A stretch of 47,833 bases of DNA from a virus. The notes beneath the pieces are model-generated. The model did no database searches. It was not told where the DNA came from and saw only the letters and a program-made list of their open reading frames with translations. The DNA lies in IMG/VR virus record IMGVR_UViG_3300010885_022472, positions 1 to 47,833 of that record, one strand, 5' to 3'. Position 1 is the stretch's first letter, and every line of letters begins with the position of its first letter. Below are positions 1 through 8,071 of this stretch, in pieces. The position numbers and the translations under genes are program-made.

Positions 1-762
1 AGAAGTGTTCCGTATCGTCTCTTCTTTCCATATTAAATCACGTCCTGGAACTTGTGACCAGTGAACTTCAAGTGTCTTATATGTCGAACGTTTTTCAATT
101 GCATCTGTCCACATCTTGTAGAATAGATTCAATCCATTAGGAGTTGAAACAATAATTACTTTAGATGTTTGTCCAGATGAGATAACAGGATAGGTTGAAG
201 TGAAGAACTCAACTGCCATATTATGTGGAACGAACGCAAATTCATCAAGGAAGATTAAGTTATATGTACCGCCTCGAACACCTGCTGCTGATGTGGCATA
301 AGCAAATATTTTGGAACCATTCTCTAACTCTAAAGAACCTTTGTTCCATGTCATAATGCCTTGCTGCAACCACGGGGGTAAGTATTCGTATGCTTTCTGA
401 ATACGACCTAGAATGTCTCTTGCTAATTGACCTTTGTTGGCAAGAATACCAATGGTATATTCTTCATTAAAGATTGCTGCCCATAACATATAACCAACAG
501 TCGTGGTTGTTTTACCAACCTGACGAGGCATCTTTGCTATAGTGAATCGATTCTCATGGAAGGTACGAACCATGTCCTCTTGAAAATTCCACATGTCAAA
601 TGGAATAAGGCCACGATCAACGTTTACAATCTTGACATAAGTTTTGATAAAGTATACAGGATCTTCAGTACACTTTATTATTTCTTCAACTTGTTCTTGT
701 GTATAGGATAGTTCAGTGCCTGTTCGTTTCAGGCGAGCATTACCAAGGTATCCGTCATCCAT
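1..762 (-). CDS. 17: Terminase large subunit gp17 (N-terminal part, cut by window edge)
   Basis: This is the packaging ATPase of a T4-type DNA motor, which binds the portal and drives DNA into the prohead. The frame is open from the ATG at 762 to base 1, giving 254 residues; T4 gp17 is about 610, so the rest of the ATPase and the nuclease lie outside. Visible motifs are the Walker-A-like loop MPRQVGKT (residues 78-85), a hydrophobic strand ending in the Walker B and catalytic acids LIFLDEFAF (169-177), and the coupling motif VSTPNGLN (205-212). It lies 3 nt after the stop of the Dps gene, as last known member of a 15-16-dps-17 run. In T4, genes 16 and 17 are direct neighbours, so the intervening gene is unusual. 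The assignment is very secure. Confidence 0.96.
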   Translation of the reverse strand, partial: MDDGYLGNARLKRTGTELSYTQEQVEEIIKCTEDPVYFIKTYVKIVNVDRGLIPFDMWNFQEDMVRTFHENRFTIAKMPRQVGKTTTTVGYMLWAAIFNEEYTIGILANKGQLARDILGRIQKAYEYLPPWLQQGIMTWNKGSLELENGSKIFAYATSAAGVRGGTYNLIFLDEFAFVPHNMAVEFFTSTYPVISSGQTSKVIIVSTPNGLNLFYKMWTDAIEKRSTYKTLEVHWSQVPGRDLIWKEETIRNTS

Positions 763-765
763 AGT

Positions 766-1200
766 TTACTTTATGATGCTTCTCAACATCCATCCTTTTT
801 TCTGATGTGCTGCCAAAAGGTCTTGTAAAAAATTACCAACAGCAGGTTCATTTGCACCATCAGCAGCAACAATACCAGCACGTAAATGCAGAATGTATCG
901 GTCATTATCAGCAGCAAGATCACGCATCATTGATATAGCATCAGGTATGTTTGTTGCTTCTTGAATGTCTGCTAGTTCAAGCATACGAGCAAGTGAACCT
1001 GGTGCGTATGAATTTAATGCACGAAGTTTTTCTGCAATATCATCCGTTTGGTTAAACACCGAAGTATAGAAATCATTCAAAAAATCGTGATATTGTGGGA
1101 AGTTTGGTCCCTCAATGTTCCAATGATATCCGTGTGCCTTTAAATACAAAGCAAAGTTTGTACCTAGAATTGTTTTGAGTTGTTCAATTAGTGTTTCCAT
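766..1200 (-). CDS. dps: Dps-type miniferritin
   Basis: The 144-residue protein matches the Dps/ferritin-like family, which forms dodecameric cages that oxidise and store iron with peroxide and protect DNA. The family ferroxidase pattern H-x11-H-x14-D-x3-E is intact as H26, H38, D53 and E57, with the usual HWN context at 26-28. It is slightly short for Dps and lacks the lysine-rich N-terminal tail used for DNA binding in E. coli Dps, so a cage or iron role is easier to support than direct DNA coating. Its ATG overlaps the gp16 stop as TAATG, and its own stop is 3 nt before the gp17 ATG, so it is probably translationally coupled to the terminase genes and made late. Family assignment is strong; the function in the phage is inference. 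Confidence 0.92.
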   Translation of the reverse strand: METLIEQLKTILGTNFALYLKAHGYHWNIEGPNFPQYHDFLNDFYTSVFNQTDDIAEKLRALNSYAPGSLARMLELADIQEATNIPDAISMMRDLAADNDRYILHLRAGIVAADGANEPAVGNFLQDLLAAHQKKGWMLRSIIK

Positions 1201-1610
1201 TACGTTTCCTGTTTTTGATTTTTAAGCATCTTTACCAATTGTGCAGTAGAACCCACGAACACTGCTTTATCTATGTTCAGGTTATTTTGTGCTTCCGCTT
1301 TTGGTGCTAAATCTTTTTTACGTTTCTGTATCTCAAGCAAGTCTTTGTTCATGTCTGCCAAGTTCTTCATTAGACCAGACAATACTTCAAATGCTCTTGG
1401 GTGTTGACCATCTCTTGCTATGAGCATCAATTCGTTTACCGCTTGATTACCTTGAGTTACCAGTTCACGTATATTGTTTCGTGCAAAGTCTGCATCAGCA
1501 TTTACTGGGTCAGCATAATCTACCACAGCAGGTAAAGTTTCTACTGACTGTGTTTCTTTAATTGGTTCAACATCAAATATTTCTGAAAGATTTGCATTTA
1601 GTTTTTTCAT
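1200..1610 (-). CDS. 16: Terminase small subunit gp16
   Basis: This is the small DNA-recognition and regulatory subunit of the packaging motor, forming a ring that stimulates the gp17 ATPase. It is 136 residues (T4: 164). The diagnostic part is the central helical region, residues about 71-100 (HPRAFEVLSGLMKNL, then NKDLLEIQKRKKDL), which aligns with the T4 oligomerisation coiled coil (SPRHMEVFATLMGQ... in T4). The acidic N-terminal region and the short C-terminus are less conserved. The start ATG overlaps the gp15 stop as ATGA, and the stop overlaps the Dps start as TAATG. The order 15-16 is that of T4. The assignment rests on position plus the helical motif. Confidence 0.85.
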   Translation of the reverse strand: MKKLNANLSEIFDVEPIKETQSVETLPAVVDYADPVNADADFARNNIRELVTQGNQAVNELMLIARDGQHPRAFEVLSGLMKNLADMNKDLLEIQKRKKDLAPKAEAQNNLNIDKAVFVGSTAQLVKMLKNQKQET

Positions 1611-2605
1611 AATGTATTAGGATATTGTTTTATAGTCTCAATAAATCCAAAGTCATCACCTAATGATGCAGTTCCTGGATTAGTAGTAGTTTTTATTTGG
1701 ACAACATTGAGTGAGTTGACATCGGTCACAACAACATTAAATGCTGCACCAGTGTAATCTCCAGTGAGTCTATCACCAACTTTGATAGTTTTGTTTGCAC
1801 CAGTTACAATTAATACACCACTTGAAGAGTTGCTGAAATAATCTACTGTTCCGAACAATTCTGAATTGTTAGCACGAAGAGTCTCACCCTGTGCAAATGT
1901 TCCAAATCCATTCGCATAGTCAACATACACTTTCTGAATATCTTTGGTAGTCAGATCAATGAACGAATTAGTATTTGCAGTTTTAATATATTTACCAGAA
2001 TGGACTGGTGGCCAGATGTAACTCTTAGCAGTAAATGTTAAGTCCCACAGAATCAATCGTGTAGATCCTTCATTCATTGCACCTTCATATTCTACTGTTG
2101 ATGCTACCGAATCGAGTATAATTGGTACATTGTATTTTTGATCCATCTCAGGAATAAAGTCTACGGTAACATTAAAATCTGGTGTAAAGAATGGTAGAAT
2201 TTGTTCGAGAATTTGTGTACCATCTTCTGTGTTGCGAACATAAATCGATAACGAAAACTGAAAGTTGTATGGTATAGGTACGAATTGTGTACTTACCGAA
2301 GTGTTATCTTGTTTAGCAAAATTCATCAGAGTTGAAATTTGCTTACGATTAACATCATATTCCAAACTATCAAGATTAAATGACATGCGTGGTACAACTG
2401 TGTTGATTGACTTGATCAGATTTGGATCAGATGTAATTGCTGTTAAAAAACGTTCTTTAGGTGAGTATGTGAGAGGTACTTTCCATTTTTCTTTTGGAAC
2501 ACCTGCTTGAGTGTATCGTACAATCTCTAAATCGTTAAAGAGTGTACCAAATACAACTACCATCTTGCGAATGGTACGATGATAGAACTGAGCGTTACCT
2601 AACAT
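1607..2605 (-). CDS. 15: Tail sheath stabiliser / tail completion protein gp15
   Basis: gp15 caps the top of the tail tube and sheath and joins the tail to the head neck. The protein has 332 residues against 272 in T4. The N-terminal region shares the family pattern (FYHRTIRKM, FGTLFNDLEIVR, VPLTYSPKERF, VVPRMSFNL), the middle carries EQILPFFTPDFNVTV, and the core ends with the typical WPPV at about residues 200-203. The following 125 residues form an extension rich in Gly, Thr, Asn and Val with beta-domain character (GETLRANNSELFGTV, VGDRLTG), as in other marine T4-like phages. It starts 1 nt inside the gp14 stop region and overlaps gp16 by 4 nt. Confidence 0.9.
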   Translation of the reverse strand: MLGNAQFYHRTIRKMVVVFGTLFNDLEIVRYTQAGVPKEKWKVPLTYSPKERFLTAITSDPNLIKSINTVVPRMSFNLDSLEYDVNRKQISTLMNFAKQDNTSVSTQFVPIPYNFQFSLSIYVRNTEDGTQILEQILPFFTPDFNVTVDFIPEMDQKYNVPIILDSVASTVEYEGAMNEGSTRLILWDLTFTAKSYIWPPVHSGKYIKTANTNSFIDLTTKDIQKVYVDYANGFGTFAQGETLRANNSELFGTVDYFSNSSSGVLIVTGANKTIKVGDRLTGDYTGAAFNVVVTDVNSLNVVQIKTTTNPGTASLGDDFGFIETIKQYPNTL

Positions 2606-3498
2606 TACGGTTCTCCAAACGGATTATGTTCCGTAAAATCTATGATACCATCTGAGGCCGCTTCAATACGAGCATTATCAAAGATATCTTCAAATGCATT
2701 ATTCATTGTAGCATTGTCGGAAATAACATTAATTGTCCAATTTGCACTTGTACTTGTATTACCTTTAAGTAATCCTGTGGTAAAATTACCTTGGACACGA
2801 TACACTTCTACATATTGACCTGGTAAATAATCATGAACAACTGCTTGTGCTGTTGCTGATGATAAACTACTTCCTTGATATACTATCTCATCATTCAAAT
2901 AATTACCGCTACCACCAGCAGACAAAAACAATCTTGTTTTTGGATAGTAATCAACAATTTGTTCGTCAATCATCTTAATTCCAGTATCGATAATCTCATT
3001 AGAGAATACATACTGTTTCATTTTCAATGCATAGACATATACATTACCACCACGACCACGACCTAATGTGTAGAACATGGTCTGTTGATCTTCATGCTCA
3101 ACAAAAGTAATCTCAAAAAAGTTGTTCAGTAATGGCACAAATATTAAATCACCCTCACGTGGACGAGTATAACCATTTACTGTATATCGGAATCGTAAGC
3201 GTGATACCAACAGAGTTGCTTCGTCACGAATTTCTAAACCAAATTTGGAAATGAAGTCTTGCTCACCATCCATACCCGTAACATTCTCAAGATACATTTC
3301 AATTGGATGAGCAGTGCGATATTCTTTGAGTGGATCTTCACCAAATAAATAATCTACTTGATCACGTGTGGTACGTGGCATGTAATAAACATCCATACCA
3401 TAGATTTTTAATGCTTCAATAACCAAATCCTCTACGAGCAGTTGCTCAGAGGTTATCTGATTAGCAGGAAAGTTATTGAAGTAAAAATTAGTTGCCAC
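2605..3498 (-). CDS. 14: Neck protein gp14
   Basis: gp14 forms, with gp13, the head-neck complex to which tails attach. The protein has 297 residues (T4: 256). Typical family features are the opening NFYFNNF, the tract VEDLVIEALKIYGMDVYYMPR and the strand region with GDLIFVPLLNNFFEITFVEHE. Residues about 200-260 form an inserted beta module (DEIVYQGSSLSSATAQ, then GNFTTGL) that recurs in gp8. The start is probably GTG at 3498, because the nearby ATG at 3500 is in another frame, and reading from GTG gives the family N-terminus ATNFYFN. It follows gp13 with 2 nt between them. Confidence 0.9.
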   Translation of the reverse strand: MATNFYFNNFPANQITSEQLLVEDLVIEALKIYGMDVYYMPRTTRDQVDYLFGEDPLKEYRTAHPIEMYLENVTGMDGEQDFISKFGLEIRDEATLLVSRLRFRYTVNGYTRPREGDLIFVPLLNNFFEITFVEHEDQQTMFYTLGRGRGGNVYVYALKMKQYVFSNEIIDTGIKMIDEQIVDYYPKTRLFLSAGGSGNYLNDEIVYQGSSLSSATAQAVVHDYLPGQYVEVYRVQGNFTTGLLKGNTSTSANWTINVISDNATMNNAFEDIFDNARIEAASDGIIDFTEHNPFGEP

Positions 3499-3500
3499 AT

Positions 3501-4454
3501 TTATCCAGTCAGGATTTCCGATGGCAATGAACCCATCATGTATATTTCCTCTTCCATCTTTTCAATCTCTTGTATTGCTTCATCATAAATTCCTTGACCA
3601 TTTAGTGTAACACCACCAGGCATTTGAATACCATTAAATTTTTTAAGATTGGAACCCCACTGACGTTTGATCAGAGCAGTTGCATACTTTTTCAAGAATC
3701 TATCATTCCATACATCTGTAACACCTTCAATTGTTGCAGTTGTATTCGTATAAGTTTGTGCTGTATTACCTATCAGTATTAATTGTGTTGGTGACTTAAT
3801 AGTACCTACTTGTTTTTGTTCCGTTCCAATTGTAATAAAATCAAAATCAACAAGTTCTTGATCAAATATTGTACCAGTACCGGTAACAGTATTGGAACCT
3901 GGAGCACATGATATAGTACCCGTCAATTTAATTGTTTCTGGTTCCAATGCACGATAACATTCAATGATAACGTAATTTCCTGGTTGAACATCACGTGTCC
4001 AATCAATATCTAAAAATACTTTATTTTGATGACGATTAAAACGGAACTGTGGAGTACCAGAAAACAATAAATTTAATGTACGTAAATGTTGCATGGTAAT
4101 TTCATATGACACATACGATACTGATGTAAAGTCATATAAATCATGCAGACGTAATTGATAACGCAAGTCAAACATATTAATTGATGCATTGGATAAATCA
4201 AATGGCATAACACCCGTAACAAATTGCACAGCATCAGGACAATAAATCCACTGCCGATTAATATCTTCAGCAGTAATGCAGTGTTTCATAAACAATTTTT
4301 CAGTGCCATCGTAATGATAGTCACTCCAAAAAGAAAGTGCTTCATCAATACGATCACTTACTTGATCATCATCAACGTTGATTTCGATCACAGGAAAACC
4401 TAACTTACGTAAGCAATAGTCTTTGAATTGTGTTCTTGTTTTTGGGTGTGCCAT
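3501..4454 (-). CDS. 13: Neck protein gp13
   Basis: gp13 is the second head-neck protein, needed before tails can join filled heads. It has 317 residues (T4: 309). The N-terminus (KTRTQFKDYCLRKLGFPVIEINV, read in two parts; DRIDEALSFWSDYHYDGTEK) is the classic family signature, and the C-terminal helices with YATALIKRQWGSNLKKF and DEAIQEIEKMEEEIY also match. Residues about 176-243 are an extra beta module with the pattern GTGTIFDQEL followed by a hydrophobic strand, which is also present in the large gp7-like protein. It lies 6 nt after the glycine-rich adhesin gene. The order 13-14-15-16 is T4-like. Confidence 0.92.
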   Translation of the reverse strand: MAHPKTRTQFKDYCLRKLGFPVIEINVDDDQVSDRIDEALSFWSDYHYDGTEKLFMKHCITAEDINRQWIYCPDAVQFVTGVMPFDLSNASINMFDLRYQLRLHDLYDFTSVSYVSYEITMQHLRTLNLLFSGTPQFRFNRHQNKVFLDIDWTRDVQPGNYVIIECYRALEPETIKLTGTISCAPGSNTVTGTGTIFDQELVDFDFITIGTEQKQVGTIKSPTQLILIGNTAQTYTNTTATIEGVTDVWNDRFLKKYATALIKRQWGSNLKKFNGIQMPGGVTLNGQGIYDEAIQEIEKMEEEIYMMGSLPSEILTG

Positions 4455-4460
4455 TATTGA

Positions 4461-6062
4461 TTACCAGTAAATACTTCCTGAACCCGTAAATTTATAAATT
4501 TTATATCCACCAGCATTATTAAACTCGGGACTTCCAGAAGTTGTAGCATCTCTAAGTGAATTACCGTAACGTAAAATTAAAACTCCACTTCCACCACCAC
4601 CAGCATTACCGCCACCGCCACCGCCAGAACCAGAACGTCCAGAACCATCTCCAGGTACTCTTGCACCATCACTATCTCGATATACATTACCACTATTATT
4701 ACCAGCACCGCCGCCGCCGCGTCCACCTGTACCATTTTGAGAGTTACCGTAATCACTACCACCGCCACCGCCACCAGCATACCATACGGTAGATGTGGTT
4801 ATAGCCGATGATGTACCACTTCCGCCATCACCACCCCAAGTGCTTTGTCCTGCAGGTGCTGGCTCTAACTGTGAGTCTCCCCCCGCAGCACCGCCACCTG
4901 CAGCACCGCCACCGCCGCCACCACCACCACCACGCTGAGGTTCGTTAAATCCAGGAGTGGGTGTAACGCCGCCATTACCACCACCATTGCCTTGTCCAGG
5001 TGTTCCATTTCCTCCAGGTGGTCTTTGACCTGAACCTACAGAAGGATAAGGTCTGGATCCACCACCTCCACCAGAACCACCATCTCTACCTGCGGTTCTT
5101 TCATTACCGCCACCGCCTCCACCAATATACCATCCAAAAATAACACCACCATTTTGCTGATTGTACATAGCAGTGTTGCCACCAGGATCACCGCTCCCAC
5201 CTACAGTAATTACATAACTTGATGGACTTGCAGAAACCCCAACACCACCCGAAGTTCCAAATCCACCAGCACCGCCACCTCCACGACCACCAGCACCATT
5301 TCCACCACCACCAACTGCCAAAGTTTCAACTGATGATGGTGGGGTTTCTCTAGATGTATCATTAATTGTTATCTGGGGACTTTCTCCTACAATAACACCT
5401 GATGCACTTCCAACTCTTAAATAGATAGTAAAAGTTTGAGCGCCTTCGGTCGTAGTATCGGCGGTTGTAGATATTGAAAATGAACCCGAATTACTTGTTA
5501 TGGTAAACGATCCACTAGAAGCACTAAAATCCGCAGCAGCAGTGGTTTGATTATTAATAGTCCAATATAAAGTATTTCCACTTGGAACACCTTCACCACC
5601 AGTTACGACATTATATGTTGTCGTAACACCTTCATTTATAGATGTTGATGGTGAACTGAATGAATACGATCTATCACCTATATTAACACTAGCACTGGTT
5701 GCTCTAACTGGTCCTGATATTGAAGTAGTTCTTATTGATACGGTAAATGTCTCTGTTCCTTCAGTAAACGCATCATTTGCTGCTTGAACGGTAAAAGAAC
5801 CTGTACCTCCCGAAATCGTAAAAGAACCTGATACCGCAACAAAATCCGAATCTGATGAAGTAATATGATTAATTGTCCAGTATAAAGTTGTACTATTAGG
5901 TACTAATGTTGTTCTAACATTAAATGTTCCTGCTGGACTACCTTCATTCAATTGAGTTGGAATCGTATCAAAGTTATAAGATGGTACTGCACCACCAGTC
6001 TTTACACGCAATCCAAAAGAAGTTAAACTTGATGCTCCAAATGTAGATCCAAAAGTTGGCAT
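4461..6062 (-). CDS. Glycine-rich adhesin with two Calx-beta-like domains
   Basis: The 533-residue protein is a probable virion adhesin. After a short N-terminal stretch it has two immunoglobulin-like Calx-beta-type repeats (about residues 30-130 and 132-235), each with an NEG turn, a TLYWTINH/NQT strand and a late TEG(T/A)xTFT strand. Residues 247-500 are extremely rich in glycine with long Gly runs, followed by SGVLILRYG (492-500) and a C-terminal GGYKIYKFTGSGSIYW. This Gly-rich core with a final VLILRY strand and FTGSG end is typical of phage glycine-rich tip or adhesin proteins, compared in general terms with the polyglycine sandwich of S16 gp38. It takes the place of wac next to gp13 and starts 1 nt after the decapeptide fibre gene. 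Its receptor is unknown. Confidence 0.75.
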   Translation of the reverse strand: MPTFGSTFGASSLTSFGLRVKTGGAVPSYNFDTIPTQLNEGSPAGTFNVRTTLVPNSTTLYWTINHITSSDSDFVAVSGSFTISGGTGSFTVQAANDAFTEGTETFTVSIRTTSISGPVRATSASVNIGDRSYSFSSPSTSINEGVTTTYNVVTGGEGVPSGNTLYWTINNQTTAAADFSASSGSFTITSNSGSFSISTTADTTTEGAQTFTIYLRVGSASGVIVGESPQITINDTSRETPPSSVETLAVGGGGNGAGGRGGGGAGGFGTSGGVGVSASPSSYVITVGGSGDPGGNTAMYNQQNGGVIFGWYIGGGGGGNERTAGRDGGSGGGGGSRPYPSVGSGQRPPGGNGTPGQGNGGGNGGVTPTPGFNEPQRGGGGGGGGGAAGGGAAGGDSQLEPAPAGQSTWGGDGGSGTSSAITTSTVWYAGGGGGGSDYGNSQNGTGGRGGGGAGNNSGNVYRDSDGARVPGDGSGRSGSGGGGGGNAGGGGSGVLILRYGNSLRDATTSGSPEFNNAGGYKIYKFTGSGSIYW

Positions 6063-6063
6063 A

Positions 6064-8001
6064 TTACGCTCCTACTCCAAAAGCAGTGTTACTTGCTAAA
6101 ACAATATAAGATGATGCAGTTTCTTTGATAGCAATAATGCTATAAGAATCAATAAAAGAATTAGGTGGGCTAACATTATAAGACGGTTTTGTATTTCCAC
6201 CCCATTTAACAGTTTGTGCTACTCCATCAATTTGAACAGTTTGAATTACATACTGAGTTCCACCAACTGGTATTAATACTGCAATAGATGAAGATTGCCC
6301 AATATCTAAAACTGTACCTAATGCTGCGGTAGAATTTCCTCTTAGATTTACAGTAACATTCGACACAACATTACCTTGATAGTAATGAATGGCTGAGTCT
6401 AAAACATTAACTGTAATTGTTCCAGTTGCTGCAACTGTTGAGGTATTAATTGTCTCAATAATTCTAGAAGTATTAATTGAAACATTAGAAACAATATTAT
6501 TTGAACTAACCGATTTTAATCCTAAATCATTACCTAAAATTGCAAGATCAACGATGTTATTAGAATTAATAACAGCAGTTCCAAGTAAGTTACCTGTGAT
6601 TTGTCCTGCAACAATGTTATTACCGCGAATTGAATTATCAGTAATATTATTACCAGACACTGAACCAAGACCTAAATTGTTACCAGAGACTGAATTGAGA
6701 CCTAGATCATTACCTAAAATCGAGCCATCTACAATATTATTTGAACTGATAATATTTGGTGCTAATAGATTGCCAGTGATCGTACCAGCAACAATGTTAT
6801 TACCACGAATTGAATTGATGCTGATGTTATTACCAGATACCGAATTGATTCCTAAGTTGTTACCAGATACCGAATTGATTCCTAAGTTGTTACCAGAAAC
6901 AGCAAGATCGCCAATATCTACTGCTATGACAGTTCCATTAGCAATGTGATTTGATGTGATTGCACCGTCAGCAATCAAGTTACCAGTAATTGTTCCTAGA
7001 ACAATAGTATTGGAAGCATTGATAGAGTTGATGCTGATGTTATTACCAGAGACTGAATTGAGACCAAATAAATTACCTGTGATTTGTCCTGCAACAATGT
7101 TATTACCGCGAATTGAATTATCAGTAATATTATTACCAGACACTGAACCAAGACCTAAATTGTTGCCTGATACTGAGTTAAGACCTAAATCATTACCTAA
7201 AATTGCAAGATCAACGATGTTATTAGAATTAATAACAGCAGTTCCAAGTAAGTTACCTGTGATTTGACCCGCAACAATGTTATTAGCACGAATTGAATTA
7301 TCAGTAATATTGTTACCAGACACTGAACCAAGACCTAAATTGTTACCAGAGACTGAATTGAGACCTAGATCATTACCTAAAATTGCAAGATCAACGATGT
7401 TATTGGAATTGATAATGGATGTTGCTAACAGATTACCAGTAATCGAATTTACAGCAATATCTACTGATGTTATAGTTCCATTTGCAATTTGATTCGATGT
7501 AATAGCACTATCAGCAATCAAGTTACCAGTGATTGTACCTGCAACAATACTGTTAGATGCATTGATAGAATTAATGCTGATGTTATTACCTGATACAGCA
7601 CCCGAATCTAATTTTGGTCCTGTAACCGAACCATCAGCAATGTCTACTGCTATGACAGTTCCATTGGCGATGTGATTTGATGTGATTGCACCGTCAGCAA
7701 TTAAGTTACCAGTAATTGTACCAGCAACAATGTTATTACCACGAATTGAATTGATGCTGATGTTATTACCAGATACGGCGCCCGAATCTAACTTTGGCCC
7801 CGTAATTGTGCCGTCAGCAATATCTGATGCTACAACTGTTCCAGCAGCAATGTGATTTGATGTAATAGCACCATCAGCAATCAAATTACCTGTAATCGTA
7901 CCCTGAACAATATTATTACCACGAACAGAATCAGCGGCTAATTTTAATCCAATCACCGCAGTATTTGCAATTCTGTTCGATCCTATTCTTTGTGTGGCCA
8001 T
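6064..8001 (-). CDS. Decapeptide-repeat tail fibre
   Basis: The 645-residue protein is built almost entirely of 10-residue repeats from about residue 15 to 505, roughly 49 copies of the form (S/T/R)GNNIxxNSI, including variants TGNLIADGAI and TGPKLDSGAV. Such repeats occur in phage fibres, where they are expected to form a trimeric beta-helical shaft. The last 134 residues (from about 512) form a non-repetitive head, TINTS..., NVTVNLRGNS, IIAIKETASSYIVLASN, clearly related to the end of the protein at 24742-25740. A perfect late-promoter octamer lies 51 nt upstream, and a purine-rich site AAGGAAAA precedes the start. Probably a fibre or whisker; which T4 part it replaces cannot be decided. 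Confidence 0.8.
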   Translation of the reverse strand: MATQRIGSNRIANTAVIGLKLAADSVRGNNIVQGTITGNLIADGAITSNHIAAGTVVASDIADGTITGPKLDSGAVSGNNISINSIRGNNIVAGTITGNLIADGAITSNHIANGTVIAVDIADGSVTGPKLDSGAVSGNNISINSINASNSIVAGTITGNLIADSAITSNQIANGTITSVDIAVNSITGNLLATSIINSNNIVDLAILGNDLGLNSVSGNNLGLGSVSGNNITDNSIRANNIVAGQITGNLLGTAVINSNNIVDLAILGNDLGLNSVSGNNLGLGSVSGNNITDNSIRGNNIVAGQITGNLFGLNSVSGNNISINSINASNTIVLGTITGNLIADGAITSNHIANGTVIAVDIGDLAVSGNNLGINSVSGNNLGINSVSGNNISINSIRGNNIVAGTITGNLLAPNIISSNNIVDGSILGNDLGLNSVSGNNLGLGSVSGNNITDNSIRGNNIVAGQITGNLLGTAVINSNNIVDLAILGNDLGLKSVSSNNIVSNVSINTSRIIETINTSTVAATGTITVNVLDSAIHYYQGNVVSNVTVNLRGNSTAALGTVLDIGQSSSIAVLIPVGGTQYVIQTVQIDGVAQTVKWGGNTKPSYNVSPPNSFIDSYSIIAIKETASSYIVLASNTAFGVGA

Positions 8002-8052
8002 TTGTTATTTTCCTTTTTTATGCAAATGAAATGAATTAGTATTAAGAACACT

Positions 8053-8060
8053 TATTTATA
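8053..8060 (-). promoter_or_regulatory. Late promoter TATAAATA
   Basis: On the minus strand the bases read TATAAATA, identical to the T4 late promoter recognised through gp55 and the sliding clamp. It lies in the 70-bp gap between the peptidase gene and the decapeptide fibre gene, 51 nt before the fibre ATG, a usual distance. It would drive the fibre, the adhesin, 13-14-15-16, dps and 17. Confidence 0.7.
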
Positions 8061-8071
8061 ACAGATAATCC

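Noticed and set aside
3496-3500. ATG at 3500 as the start of gp14
   Set aside because: It is out of frame with gp14. GTG at 3498 gives the family N-terminus, so GTG was kept.
6389-7492. Long open frames on the plus strand opposite the decapeptide fibre
   Set aside because: They are mirror images of a biased 30-bp repeat, with repetitive translations rich in Leu, Pro and Ile and no ribosome sites. The same applies to open frames opposite the other fibres and the glycine-rich proteins.
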